Notes under the pieces: model-generated
Databases searched by the model: none
Told to the model about the DNA's origin: nothing
The model's input: the letters and a program-made list of their open reading frames with translations, nothing else
Source: Strigops habroptila
Lineage: Eukaryota > Chordata > Aves > Psittaciformes > Psittacidae
Reading direction: 5' to 3'
Assembly (NCBI RefSeq): GCF_004027225.2
Contig: NC_046358.1
Coordinates: forward strand, 69,459,028-69,523,027
DNA length: 64,000 bases
In this document: piece by piece, positions 14,101 through 26,100 of the stretch
How positions within the stretch are numbered: position 1 is the first letter of the stretch
How the letters are laid out: every line of letters begins with the position of its first letter
Made by a program: the position numbers and the translations under genes

Positions 14101-17100
14101 GGTGGCCCAGCCAGAAGGAGCTTTGGCCTGAGCTCTCCATTTTGACCCTTCCCAGGCCGGCTCCCAGCAGCGGCAGCAGGATCTGAACTCCCTGCAGGAC
14201 TACATGCAGCGCTGCACCAACAAGCTCTACTGGCTGGATCAGCAGGCGAAGGACAGGACCCATTACGACTGGAGCGACCACAACCTGGACTACCCCAGCC
14301 GGCGCCGCCAGTATGAGGTGTGTGCATGCTCACCGCACCCCGTGCCGGCTGGGTGCTGGGCACTGAGCTGGGGAGCAGGCTGGGGGCTGGAAACATCCCG
14401 TGCCTCAGTTTCCCCCATTCCATCATGAAGGAGGCTGGATGGGGCTTGGAGCAACCTGGTGTAGTGGAAGGTGCCCCTGCCTGTGACAGGGGTTGGAACT
14501 GGATGAGCTTTAAGGTCCCTTGCAATCCAAGTCAGTCTGTGATTCTATGAAGCATTTTGAGATGTGCAGATGATAGTGTATGAATAGTAAGGTTAATTCT
14601 TACCTCCTGCCAAAGATAACACAAGGAGAAAGCTCAGCAGCTTCCTCATTCTCCCCTTCCTTATCTCAGCATTCACTTGGCAAGAGTCACATCTTTAGCA
14701 ACATCTGCAAGGGAAGGAAAAGCAAAAGCTGCAGTGGGAGAACGTCACACTGTCTGTCCTGTGGAGCTGTTCAGGCCCTTTCAGAGTAGCTCAGCCACAG
14801 GACACAGCCAGGGTCGCCTCTCTTTGTATGGGGGTCAGTATCTCGCCTCTTTCCATCTAGAACTTCATCCACCGGAGGCTGGAGGAGAAGGAGGAAGCCA
14901 TCAACAAGCTGCACGCGGATGGAGATCAGCTGCTCGCCCAGAATCACCCCGGGAAGAATGCCATCGAGGTGAGCATCAGGGATGGGTTCCAGGTTCCCAC
15001 CTGCCCCAGAGCTCAGGGGACTCACCCAGCCCTTCTCCCATGTGGGACCTGGTGTGAACGTGACTCTTGACTTGACTTCCCGGTATGCCAAGTGGGAAAA
15101 TAGTCTCCTTCACTTGCGAGTGTGTAAACACCATCAGAGGAGCTGAGATAAACGTAAGGAGCTCTTCTCATCTTCTTCATTCCTGTGGCAATTACTCTGT
15201 GCCTGCCTACAAAGGAGAAATTATGGTGGCAAGTTCCACCTTTGATGGGAAGATGGACATAAGGCAACAGGATTTGCCACCTCCTTCCACCCAGCCCCAC
15301 GTTCCCATCAGAGCGTCCCAGCTTTGGACTAGCTCTCCACTATTCCCATCCTAGCTTTGACTTGAGAGCATCTGGGTGGCTTCAGAGGCAGCAAAGGGAT
15401 TGTTTGCTCAAGATGCAAACTGGTACTTTCTGGTGGTACCGTAGGGTATCTGCTGACATCCAGCTCCCACCCCTGTGTTGCAGGCTCACATCGAGGCAGT
15501 GCACGCTGACTGGAAGGAGTACCTCAACCTGCTGATCTGTGAGGAGAGCCACCTGAAGTTCATGGAGGACTTCCACAAGGTACCAGATCCCTGGGGGCAG
15601 CGAGGTACTGGCGTTCACTCTGCGCAGCCCAGAGAGTAGGTGCTGAGTTGCAGGAGAGCCCAGAATATGAACAATCTCCTGCTGCTCTGGAAGCAGAGTA
15701 GAAGAGATTGAGTGCTCTAGTCTATGGGGGTGTAAGGCTAGGAGGACCACCCTGAGCTGCTATAACCAAGTCATAACTGCTCAAAAGCCAATAATTGCTT
15801 GGCCAAAGCATGACCTGCAGGAAGCATCCACTCAGTGCCAAGGTTCAAGAGCCGCAGCCCAGTGTCTGCAGGACATCCTTGTCTGCAGTACAGCAGAGGT
15901 GTCTCACAGAGGTACCTCACCCCCAGAACAAGGCAAGGGGAGACCCTATATGCTCCACTCGGCAGTGGAACAGGTCCACATGGGGAAATGACACCTGCAG
16001 AAAGCAGAGCTGCACCCCGGGAGCCCTGTGCCGGGGCTCGGCACCCAGCTGAGCTCGGCAGACAGATGTCTCTGGATAAATGGCATCCGCCAGCCAGGGA
16101 GGCTCTGCAGGGAGCAGGTTAGGCTGGATTCCTCTCCCACAGCCTGGGCGTGTTGATGTGATGAGTCTGTTGCCAAAGCTGAACTGTGGTGCCCAGCCCA
16201 GGCAGTGCCTTTTGTGGGGATCTGCCACAATAACTGCCCCAGGGGGTGGTTTGTGTGTGGAAGGGCTTGGCCCTGCCTTCTTCTCAGCGCTGACAGTGGA
16301 GGCACCACACACCGTCGTGATGCTGTCCAACTGAAACAAAAGTGAGGGCAGGGAAAGGTGGGATTTAATGACACTGCAGGAGAAGACCACAGAATAAGCT
16401 GCCCTTGGTTTTCTTGACGGTTCTGTTGTCCTGAGCATAGGAAATGGCAATTCCTTGCCTTTCTCCATGTATTTCCGGGTGTCCACATGCCTGTCATAGC
16501 TCCTGGTGGCTGTCCCTGCTCTAGGCAGTGAGAGGACAAGGGTCCTGCTCCATGTTCCAGCAGGACCCTCTCTCACAAGAGGCTTGGCCTTTCCGCAGTT
16601 TCAGAAAGACACCAAGGATGCCCAGGAGCTTTTGAAGAAGGTGGATACAGACCTGGACCAAAAATTCAGCCCGGAGTTCAAGGACAGATACCAGCTGGAG
16701 TCTCTCCTCCGGGAGCTGGATGTGAGTATTGGTGCAGGCAGGCCTGCAGGGGTGGAAGCAGCAGGAGCTGGTGTCCCTTAGGCACCAAGGGAGGGGCATC
16801 CCTGCCGGTGCAGGCATCTAGCCCAGCTTTCACCACGGCGAGCAGCAGGACCACACCGCTGCCTCCCTTTGCCTGGCCTTCACGCAACTCTTCCTTCCCC
16901 TCTAGCTAAGAGATTGCCTCTCCCATAGCAACCTAATTGCTCACTGGGCTGGTTTTTATTTGTTCTCTCTCGAGTTAGTGCTCACTCAGGGCGGGAGCAG
17001 AGTTAGACCTGCTGCCAGAGGAGGTGTGGAACGTGCTGTGCTGCGAGAGCCCGGCGCTGGGAGAGATCACCCTCTCGGGAAGGGCTGTGCTGAGCCCGGC

Positions 17101-20100
17101 CACTGCCCCAGCCCCAGCCCCAGCGTGCTGCAGCAGGCCCAGATGATGCACGTGGCCCGGGACAGCTGATACCTCTTCCCCAGAGCTGTCCCTCTTTTCC
17201 TGCCTGTTCCAGCCCACTCCACATGACAGGATACCCACGTGCACAACTAGAGAGAAAGCAGCTGACGAGAGCCTTTCCATGGGGCTCTAATTAGAGCTAA
17301 TATCTAGGAAGGGGGCTACCCATCAACATGCAGCCACACCACTGTGGACCATGAACCAAGCATGCCTGGCACAGCCAGGGGGTTAGTGCTAAGACATGGG
17401 AACTCACGGGCATAATCCCAGTCCTCAGCATGGGTGCAAAAGCAGGCAGGAGAGCACAGGAGCTCAGGTGTAGAAACGACAGCTGCAGAGCAGGACCCAG
17501 GAGCCACTTTCACTAGCACAAGCAAAGGAGAAGCCACAGTCTCTGTCCCGCCTGTATATTGGTACCGGCTCCTTCCAGCTGGGAAAGCCCAGAAGCTCAT
17601 TCTTCCCATGTTTCCTTACTGGTTTTGGTCATTGTCCTGTGCTAGGACCAGGAGAAGGCCTTGGACAAGTATGAGGAGGTGGTGAAGTCGCTGCAGGAGC
17701 GCAGCCAGCACATCCTGCCCCTGCGGTACCGCCGCGAGACGCCGCTCCAGCCTGTCCCCGTGGAGGCTCTCTGCGAGTATGAAGGCGAGCAGGTAACATC
17801 CCCTCATCCCATGAGCAATGCAGGGGTGCTGTGGGGGAACGGCTCCTTGGGGGGGGCACTGGATGGAAGAGATTTTGCCAGTGCCCAAGCACCGATGTCT
17901 TCTGCAGTGGGGATAAGGTGAAGGTTGTGCTCTCCCCAGTGGGAAAGCAGGTTCTGCAGCTCAGGAGGGGCAGTGCAGGAGGGATCTGGGGGGAACACAG
18001 CCTCCAGACCACATGCCCATCACACACCCTTCAGGAGGTTGTGACAGCTCGGCTGTCACATTCCCACACTCCCTGTGCTGGGATGAAGATGTCCGGGCAC
18101 ATTTCTGATCAAAGAAACTTCCCACTATCACTGGCACAGTCCCAGCAGGCATCTCCTCATCCCCACCATCATGGTATCAGTCCTTGCAGGACTGAGTAGT
18201 TGACCAAAGGGATGGGCCAGCAAAGCCAGCAGCCACCCCAGGAGTGGCAGGGGCCTGGCATGGCGCGAGCAGCTCCAGCTGACTCAGCTGCCTGCCTCTC
18301 TAGAAAGGAAAGCCACAGCACAGCCTCAAGAACGCCTTCTCATCTCTGCCCTAGTGGGAATCTGCTTGTTGTGGCTGTTGCAAGAGGAGGCATGGCTTCA
18401 TACCTGGAGGCTCCGGGGAGGGAGGAGCAGGCACATGGAGTTTTGGCAAGCAGCAGACACTTGGAGAAGAGAGAGGGTGCCAAGAGAAGGGATCGGGGTT
18501 TATGCCGGTCCTGCCTCCCTGCAGTGCAGCTCCCCAGGGCTGCCGGCGTGGAGCAGGGCTGGTGGTGTGTCCTGACCTGCTGCTGTGACCAGTTCCTGTT
18601 CCCCAGGGCCAGATAAGTCGAGGAGCCCACTACACCCTGCAGAAGAACAGCGGAGACATTTGGGAAGTGGCAGACAGCTCAGGAGACAAGATCAGCGCCC
18701 CGGGGATCTGCTTCATGATCCCCCCGCCTGACGCAGAAGCAATAGCACTGGCAGACCAGTACGTGCCCCCCAGCCTTGCCATGCCCCACAGCCTTTGCCC
18801 TTGCTATGCCACCAGTGCTGCACACCCCATCTAGCAGTGCTGATGGGGGGCTCCTGCCCCGATTCCTGCAGCCTAAGCAGGTTCCTCCTCCTCCTGGAGG
18901 AATTCCTGCACCCTCCTGCTTGCACACAAGATCCCACCTGGCAAAGTGGGGCCAGCTCAGAGCCATCCAGGTCCCCTCTCCTCTGGGGAGCATTACGGCA
19001 GGGGGAGCTGCCCATGCCTCCCTCAGCAGGCAGGTGGCTGCCTTTGCTGCCTGTCCCCTGCTCTCAGCCCTCTGGTGACCACACTGCTCTACCCCTTTGC
19101 CAACACAGGGTGAAGGTGCCCCTCCCCACCTTGCTTCATGGCTGCCTTGAGAGGGGCCAGGTCCTACAGGCTCCTCTAGAGCTTCATCTCCTTCCTGGAG
19201 CAGCACTGGGGTGAGCACTAGGGCGATGGAGGGGACAGGGGCCTGACTGATCTCATGTCCATGCTGTCCTGTTATACAGAATTGCCAATCACTACGTGAG
19301 CGTGAAGGAGAAGACGGCCAACTGCAAGAACATCCTCCAGCAGCGCTACGAGGGGCTGAAGGCAGACAGCATTGGAGGTGGGGCTCTGGAATAGCAGCCT
19401 GCGGCTTGCCCCTTGCCAGGCACAACGCAGCTGCGGTAGCCTTGAACTTAGGTGGTGGTCCATCTTAGGGGGATGTCACTGAGAGCTTTCCATCTCCTAA
19501 GGGTCCTGGGGACAACAGTGTTGGATTGGGTGCAGGGGGAGAGCAGCCAGGCTGTGGTTGCAGCAGGCAGGGCTCAGGGAGAGGTGGAGGCTGTGGGTTT
19601 TTCACTCACCAGTGGGATTGAGCCTAGACCCAGCTTCCAACCGTCTTGAGCCTGGTCCCCCCCCATTATCCAGATGCTGCATCGGTTCGGGGGCGCCAGC
19701 TTCTGGCAGGGCTGGAGAAGGTGAACAGCGACCTGGACAAGCAGGAGAAAGCCATAACAGCAAACCTCCGGCCACCGCTGGAGCAGAGTCGGGCTGTGCA
19801 GGACAGCACCGAGCGCTCCAAGGACCTCAAGGTATGGGGCTGTGGCACCATATGGACAGTGCTGTAGATGGACCATGCTCCTCCCAGGGGGTCTGCAGGG
19901 TGGTCCTCACTATGCTGGGTGCTGCAAGCGCTCCCTGAGCCCAGGAACACACAAGGATGGAGTGATGCTTACAGCTGCTGCCTCTTCCAGTGGAGATGGA
20001 GAGCAGCCCTTTGAGCAGCCTCACAAGGCATAAACCTTTGCCCTGCTCCTGGCCCAGCCCGGTCACAGAAAAGTTGAATGGGAAGAAGGTGATGGCTGCA

Positions 20101-23100
20101 CAGTGCAGGCTGTGACGAAGACAGAGGAGCCCTCGAGTTTTGATCCTGCCCATATCCCCTGTCCTATGCCCTTGTCTCAGCAAGCAGGGCTGTTAACTTT
20201 GCCACCACCATCCTTTCTTTTTCATCAGAAAGGAGCAGAAAAACACGCATGGTCCAGGGCACGGTTTCTCCCTGTGGACCTGTTCTGCTAGGCTCCAGTG
20301 CTGGTAGCATCCTTTCCTCTTTTTCAGACCCCTAATTAAGCCAGGCTCTCTGCCACAAACCTCCCTTGGTTTAGGAGGAAGTTCAGGTCCTGGTTACATC
20401 ACCTGCCAAGGGCTGTGTAAAAATCCAGGTGCTACCACAAGTGAAAGAAAATTGCTCCAACTGCCTGCAGCGCGTTGATGTTTAGGCCAGAATTCATCTG
20501 TCAGGCTGCAGAGCCCAATGATCCAGATGAGTCCAGCACATTTCTAACAGAGCTGGAGCTGCTGGGAGCCGCTCCCCAACCAGTTTCCTTGCTAAGGGCT
20601 AGTTAGACTGCCCAGAAGTAAAGAGAAAAACCAACAAATGGTATTTTTTCAGCCCTGCAGGCTGAAAGGCACCTGCCATCAAACAAGCCCTCAGCCCTGA
20701 CCTCTCTTCTCACACTGGACAGCCAAGGGTCAGCTGCTTTGTAGGCGCAAGGCCCTAGTTCAGTTGCTATAGAGGCTTTATTCCTACTGCAGAACATCAC
20801 CAATGAGGTCCGTCGCATTGAACCCGAGAAAATGAGGAAGATCCAGGAGTGTGAGGTCTTCATTGAATCCGTGCCTAACACTGGCAGCGCCACCTTGGTA
20901 AAGAACAAGGTGGAGAACACCAACAAGAAGTACGACCGGGTGGTCCAGCTGCTCAGCGCTGCCCAAGAGAAGTAAGTCACAGCTTAAAACATGGCTTGAG
21001 CCTGGCATAACGTAGGATCCTGCAGGAGGTAGGTGCTGGTGTGCATAAACACCTTTCCTCTTGTGTCCATTCAGAGTTGAGGTGGCCACGCACCTTGAGA
21101 GGAGCCTCCAACAAGGCCGAGATCTGTTGTCTACCTACGAGAACCAACTGGTCACAGATGACACGGTACCAGAGGACTTGCGGGTGGTAGACCGTAAAAA
21201 AGAAGAGCTGCTGGTGAGTGTTTTCTCCAGAGAGTTTTCTGCCCTACTGACATGCTCCACATACAAAACCACTTCCAAGAGCTGGGGCAATTGCTGCTCA
21301 AGTCACAAGCTCGAATCAGTTGGTAAAGGGATGTCTCACCCCAGCTGGAGATGAGACCTCATGTTAACTGCAGTAATCTCACCTACTTTAAACACAAACC
21401 ATTACCAGCGCCAAACCAGAAATCAAGTGCCAGTTGAATACTTGTGATCTGACAAAAGGACTAATGGAGAAGTGAAGTCTGGGAAAATAGTCTGGGAAAA
21501 GCTACACAACAGCCTGACGCTTGAAAAGCTGGACCTAGCAAGGCTCCAAGAATGCTTACCACTAGGAAAAGCTACCAGCCAAAATGGGCAATCCTTCTGC
21601 TGTAGAAAGGCCAAGAACTGGTTAGGCCAGAGCTTTCTGACCTTCTTCAACTTTTCCATCAAGTCCCCAGGTTCAGAGCAGCATGCAAAACTTCCATAGC
21701 TCCTTCTGGAGTCGTTGCACTGGCAGGAACAGGGTTTAAGGCTTGCATAAGGAAGGACTAAATATACTTTGCACATAGTATGCTTGCTTTTAAAGGTTAG
21801 CGGGTGGAGAAGGAAGCAAGAGCTAGCTATTCACCCCATCAGGCTTATCAGATGGCTCTGCTTACAATGCAGGCCTCTAACTTGCTTCTCCAAGGCTCGT
21901 AGCACTACTGCAGCTCAGCTTTCCTCAGCATTCTCTGCAGCTCCAGTGCAGTTGCTGGAGTTGCTGGGGAACAGTGACGGAAGTCTGGCATGTGTGCAGC
22001 CCTGGAAAATCCCTCTCTCCTGCTTTTTCCACAGGCCATGAGCACCGAGCTCCAGTCCAAAAGGTTCCTGCTCAATGAAGCAGAGCAGAACTTGCTAAGG
22101 ACAAAGACGTGCTCCAACACCCTGGCCAGCAAGTTCCAGGAGCACTGCCCTGATATTGAACGTCAGGAAGCTGAGCTCTACAAACTCAACCAGCGCTTCA
22201 ACAACCTCAGCAAGCAGATCGACCACAGGTAGGACTCTGGGACAGGATCTAGCCAGGACCAACCTGGATAGCCAGGATATTTACAGCAGAGTTGGAACTA
22301 CACAATGTGGAATGCCACTGGCCGTGTAGTGATAGGACAAGGGGAAATGGTTTTGAACTGCAAGAGTGTAGATTTAGATTAGACATTAGGAAGAAGTTCT
22401 TTGCTGTGAGGGTGCTGAGGTGCTGGCACAGGTTGCCCAGAGAAGCTGTGGCTGCCCCATCCCTGGCAGTGTTCAAGGCCAGGTTGGACACAGAGGCTTG
22501 GAGCAACCTGCTCTAGTGGAAGGTGTCCCTGCCTGTGGCAGGGGGTTGGAACTGGATGAGCTTTAAGGTCTTTCTAACCTAAACCAGTCTGGGATTCTGT
22601 GAATCTGGAAGAGACATAACACTATCAGGGGAATGAGAAGTTGCAGAAGGGCTTTCAGGGAGGTCTAAGGAGGAAAAGAGGTTTCTGGCATGCTGGGTCA
22701 ATCTGGGCAGCCTGTAGGATTAAATGCTCTTGCAACAGAGATGGGAATTTTGGCAAACAAACATCTCTGGCTCAAATCTGTGTCTTTAGGGAGCAGGGGA
22801 AGTGGGGATGGGTTAGGAGGTGCTAGCAGGAGACAAAGGAGATGTGACAGTACTGAAGCTGAGCCGATTTCCCTGCAGAATGCAGACCCTGCAGAAAGCA
22901 GAAAGCGCCTATTCCAACTACCGCAGCAACTATGACAAAGTCAACCAGTTCCTGTGCAACATCCCCAACTATGAGCCGCAGGAGACCGACAACATCCAGC
23001 AAGTGGAGATCAAGCTGAAGAACCAAGCGGTAATTCTGTGTGAGAGCACTCTGGGAGCTCCACAGGGAGAGGAGGAACAACACTAAAAGATAAGGAATAG

Positions 23101-26100
23101 GACTGAGATAGCTCCTAAACATCAAATAGAAAGCTATAAATAGTTACTTGCTTTATCTACTTCTATGCTATAAGGTCCCACTGTCCTACCTGTGCCTTGC
23201 TTACACATAGCAGGGCAGCTCAAGAAGGTTGTCATTCTCAGGGTTGTAATTTTAATGGCAACCCTCAAAAAGGCTGAACAATGTGTTTGGATTTTGTGTT
23301 CCCTCTGACGTGTGTCTTTGTGCATGCCAGGCGCTCCTCAGTGACATTGCAAGCAAAGAACAGGAGGTGCAGAAGGTCTCTGCCACAGCTCAGCAGTACC
23401 AGCAGGCAGTGAAGGTAAGGACTGCGAGTCTGCTGTTGAGAGAACTAACGTAGAAGCACAGAATGGTTTGGGTTGGAAGGGACGTTTAAAGGCCATCTAG
23501 TCCAACCCCACTGTGACTAGACCAGGTTGCTCCAAGCCCCTGTGTCCAACCTGGCCTTGAACACTGCCAGGGATGGGGCAGCCACAGCTTCTCTGGGCAC
23601 CCTGTGCCAGCGCCTCACCACCCTCATCGTAAAAAATTTCTTCGTTATATCTAGTCTGAATCTCCACTATTTTAGTTTAAAACCATCATCCCTTGTCCTA
23701 TTGCTAAAGCCCTGCCAAAAAGTCTTTCCCCAGCTTTCTTCTAAGCTCCCTCTAGGTACTGAAAGGCCACAATAAGGTCTCCCTGGAGCCTTCTTTTCTC
23801 CACGCTCAACAACCCCAACTCTCTCAGGCTGTCCTCATAAGAGGTGTTCATCCTTCTGATCATTTTTATGGCCTCCTCCAGACCCACTCTAACAGATCCA
23901 GATCTTTCTTGTACTGAGAATCACAGAGCTGGAACAGGACTGCAGGTGGGGTCTCACGAGAGGAGAGAGGGAGAATCACCTACATCCTACAAAGAGCTTC
24001 ATAAAGAAAGCCTAGTACTCTTGCTCAGTCAACTGATGAGCTAAACTCAGGTTGTATCTACTCTAACATTGACATCATGTGGCCATTAGCATGGCAACAG
24101 GCTCAGATTTATTGTCTGGCAAAGGAGGGTTTCCACTCCAAACCCAGCATTGGTAAGAAGTAACTCCAAAGTCAGCACACGCTGCAGCTGCACTGTTATG
24201 GTCACTCGCCACTACCTGACCCGAACTCGTGGGAGGTTCTGCCACCAGTGTTCTGGGTCCCATCAACCTCAGCAACTCACCTAAAACACAGATCGAGGAA
24301 AGAAGTCATTAAAGGAAGGGTTTAGGAGGGATCTGTGCATGATGGGGACCTGGTAATCTCACTTTCTGCCTGGGAATTTCTTCCCACAGGACTATGAGTT
24401 GGAAGCTGAGAAGCTACGGTCCATCCTGGACCTGGAGAATGGCCGCAATGGGTATATGAGCAAGAAGCCCAGACTCCAGTCTCCAGCTGCAAAAGTGAAA
24501 GAGGAGGTAAAGAAGGGGTTGCCCACAGAGAGCTAAAGCAGATGACAGCTTATGGGACCAGTGGGGATTTTGCAGACAGTTCTAGTTACTGTAAGTGACT
24601 ATGGTCCTGAAGGGACTGTAGAGAGGGCAGAGAGTCAGGGGAAGAAGGGATTTTTCATCATTCTTAACCCATCCATTTTCTAGGTTGGGCTGGCCAGAAT
24701 AAGAAAGGGAAAGAGCACTTTCTGAAAGGGGAAAAGGGGGAGAAAAGCCAAAACCTGAAAGTTTTTATCCCTCCAGACTTTCAGAGTGAGATTTCACCAC
24801 CAAAAACCACATGCTAGATAGAAACAGTGAGAGCAGGCGACAGGCTGCTTATTTATGCCGGATCTGTTCACTACCTGCCTCGAACTCATCCTGCCTATTG
24901 AGGCAGGTGGAAGTGTCCACCTGGTTCTTCCTCAGCTGCATCTTTTTGCATATCTTGAGTAGGAAACATATAGTACTAAGTGTATGTGTGGCTGAGAATC
25001 ACTCATCCTCTGCCAAAGCTCCCCCAAAGCAGGTAAAAGGTTTTTAGAAGAGTGCCCAGGGTTACTTCTTTAGGGCCTGTTGTTTCTATCCAGCAAGACT
25101 TGCCCAAGCTCCCCTGGTTCCACCCTCTTTTCAGTGCATTTTTGATCCATAGGAAGCCGTTCTGGCAGCCAAGTTCACCGAAGTAAATGCTGTGAACAAA
25201 CAGAGGCTGCAGAACCTGGAGTTTGCTCAGAGCCTCCTGCGGCAGGTAAGTGATTACCAGGAGCACCATGACACTGAAAGGAGGCATGGAAGTAATACAC
25301 GTGTGCCTTTGTGTTACAAGTTGAACTGGAAACAAATGCAGTGTTTCACAGCCCCCAGTCATTAATCAGCAGACACTTAAATCAGATAGACGAGTCCTCT
25401 CTGTTTCCCAGCCCCATCTTCCACTCACCCCAGGAAGCTCTGCATCATTTTTAATAGTTCTGCCAAACCCATGCCAGCATTAGTGTCCCTCATGGCTAAA
25501 AGCTTTGTTCTGACAGCAGTGGGCATTGCAAAAGCAGTTCTCATGCTGGGAATCCACAGATCTGTTCAAGAGCAGCCTGTTTGCATATACCCCCTGTTCA
25601 GCATGGGCAGCAGGCAACCTCCATCAAGCAAGCTCAACATCCTCTTGTCATTTTGTCACAGGAGGCACTGAAAATTAGCGCCAAAAGTATGATTGTTTGG
25701 TAGTTGTTGACTACACATTCTTTTCTCAACAACAGCAACCAGAGGTTCAAATGACAGAAAACTTTGTCCAGAGCAAAAAATCCGTTAGGCCTGTGGAAGA
25801 AGTCTGGAAGTTGAAAAAAGAACTTGAAGATGAGACGCAGCGTCGGCAGCAGCTAGAAGCAGAGATCAAAGCCATTCAGAGCAACATTGTCCACCTGCAA
25901 AACCAGAAGCCCCAAGAAACTATCGTTAAGAAAGAACTGCTGAAGAAAGTGCCTGACCCTCAGCTGGAGGAGAGCTTCCACAAACTGCAGCAAAACCTGG
26001 CCGAAGAGCAGCGCAAGAACCAGGTCCTCCAGGATGAGGTGGAGGCTCTTAAAATCAGGCTGCGTGTTCTGGAGCACGAGAAGAGGGAGGGAGGGCAGGA

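Noticed and set aside
13458-14525. 355-codon open frame on the - strand across PPL exons 5-7
   Set aside because: It crosses three real exons and their introns on the opposite strand. The lack of stops comes from GC-rich composition.
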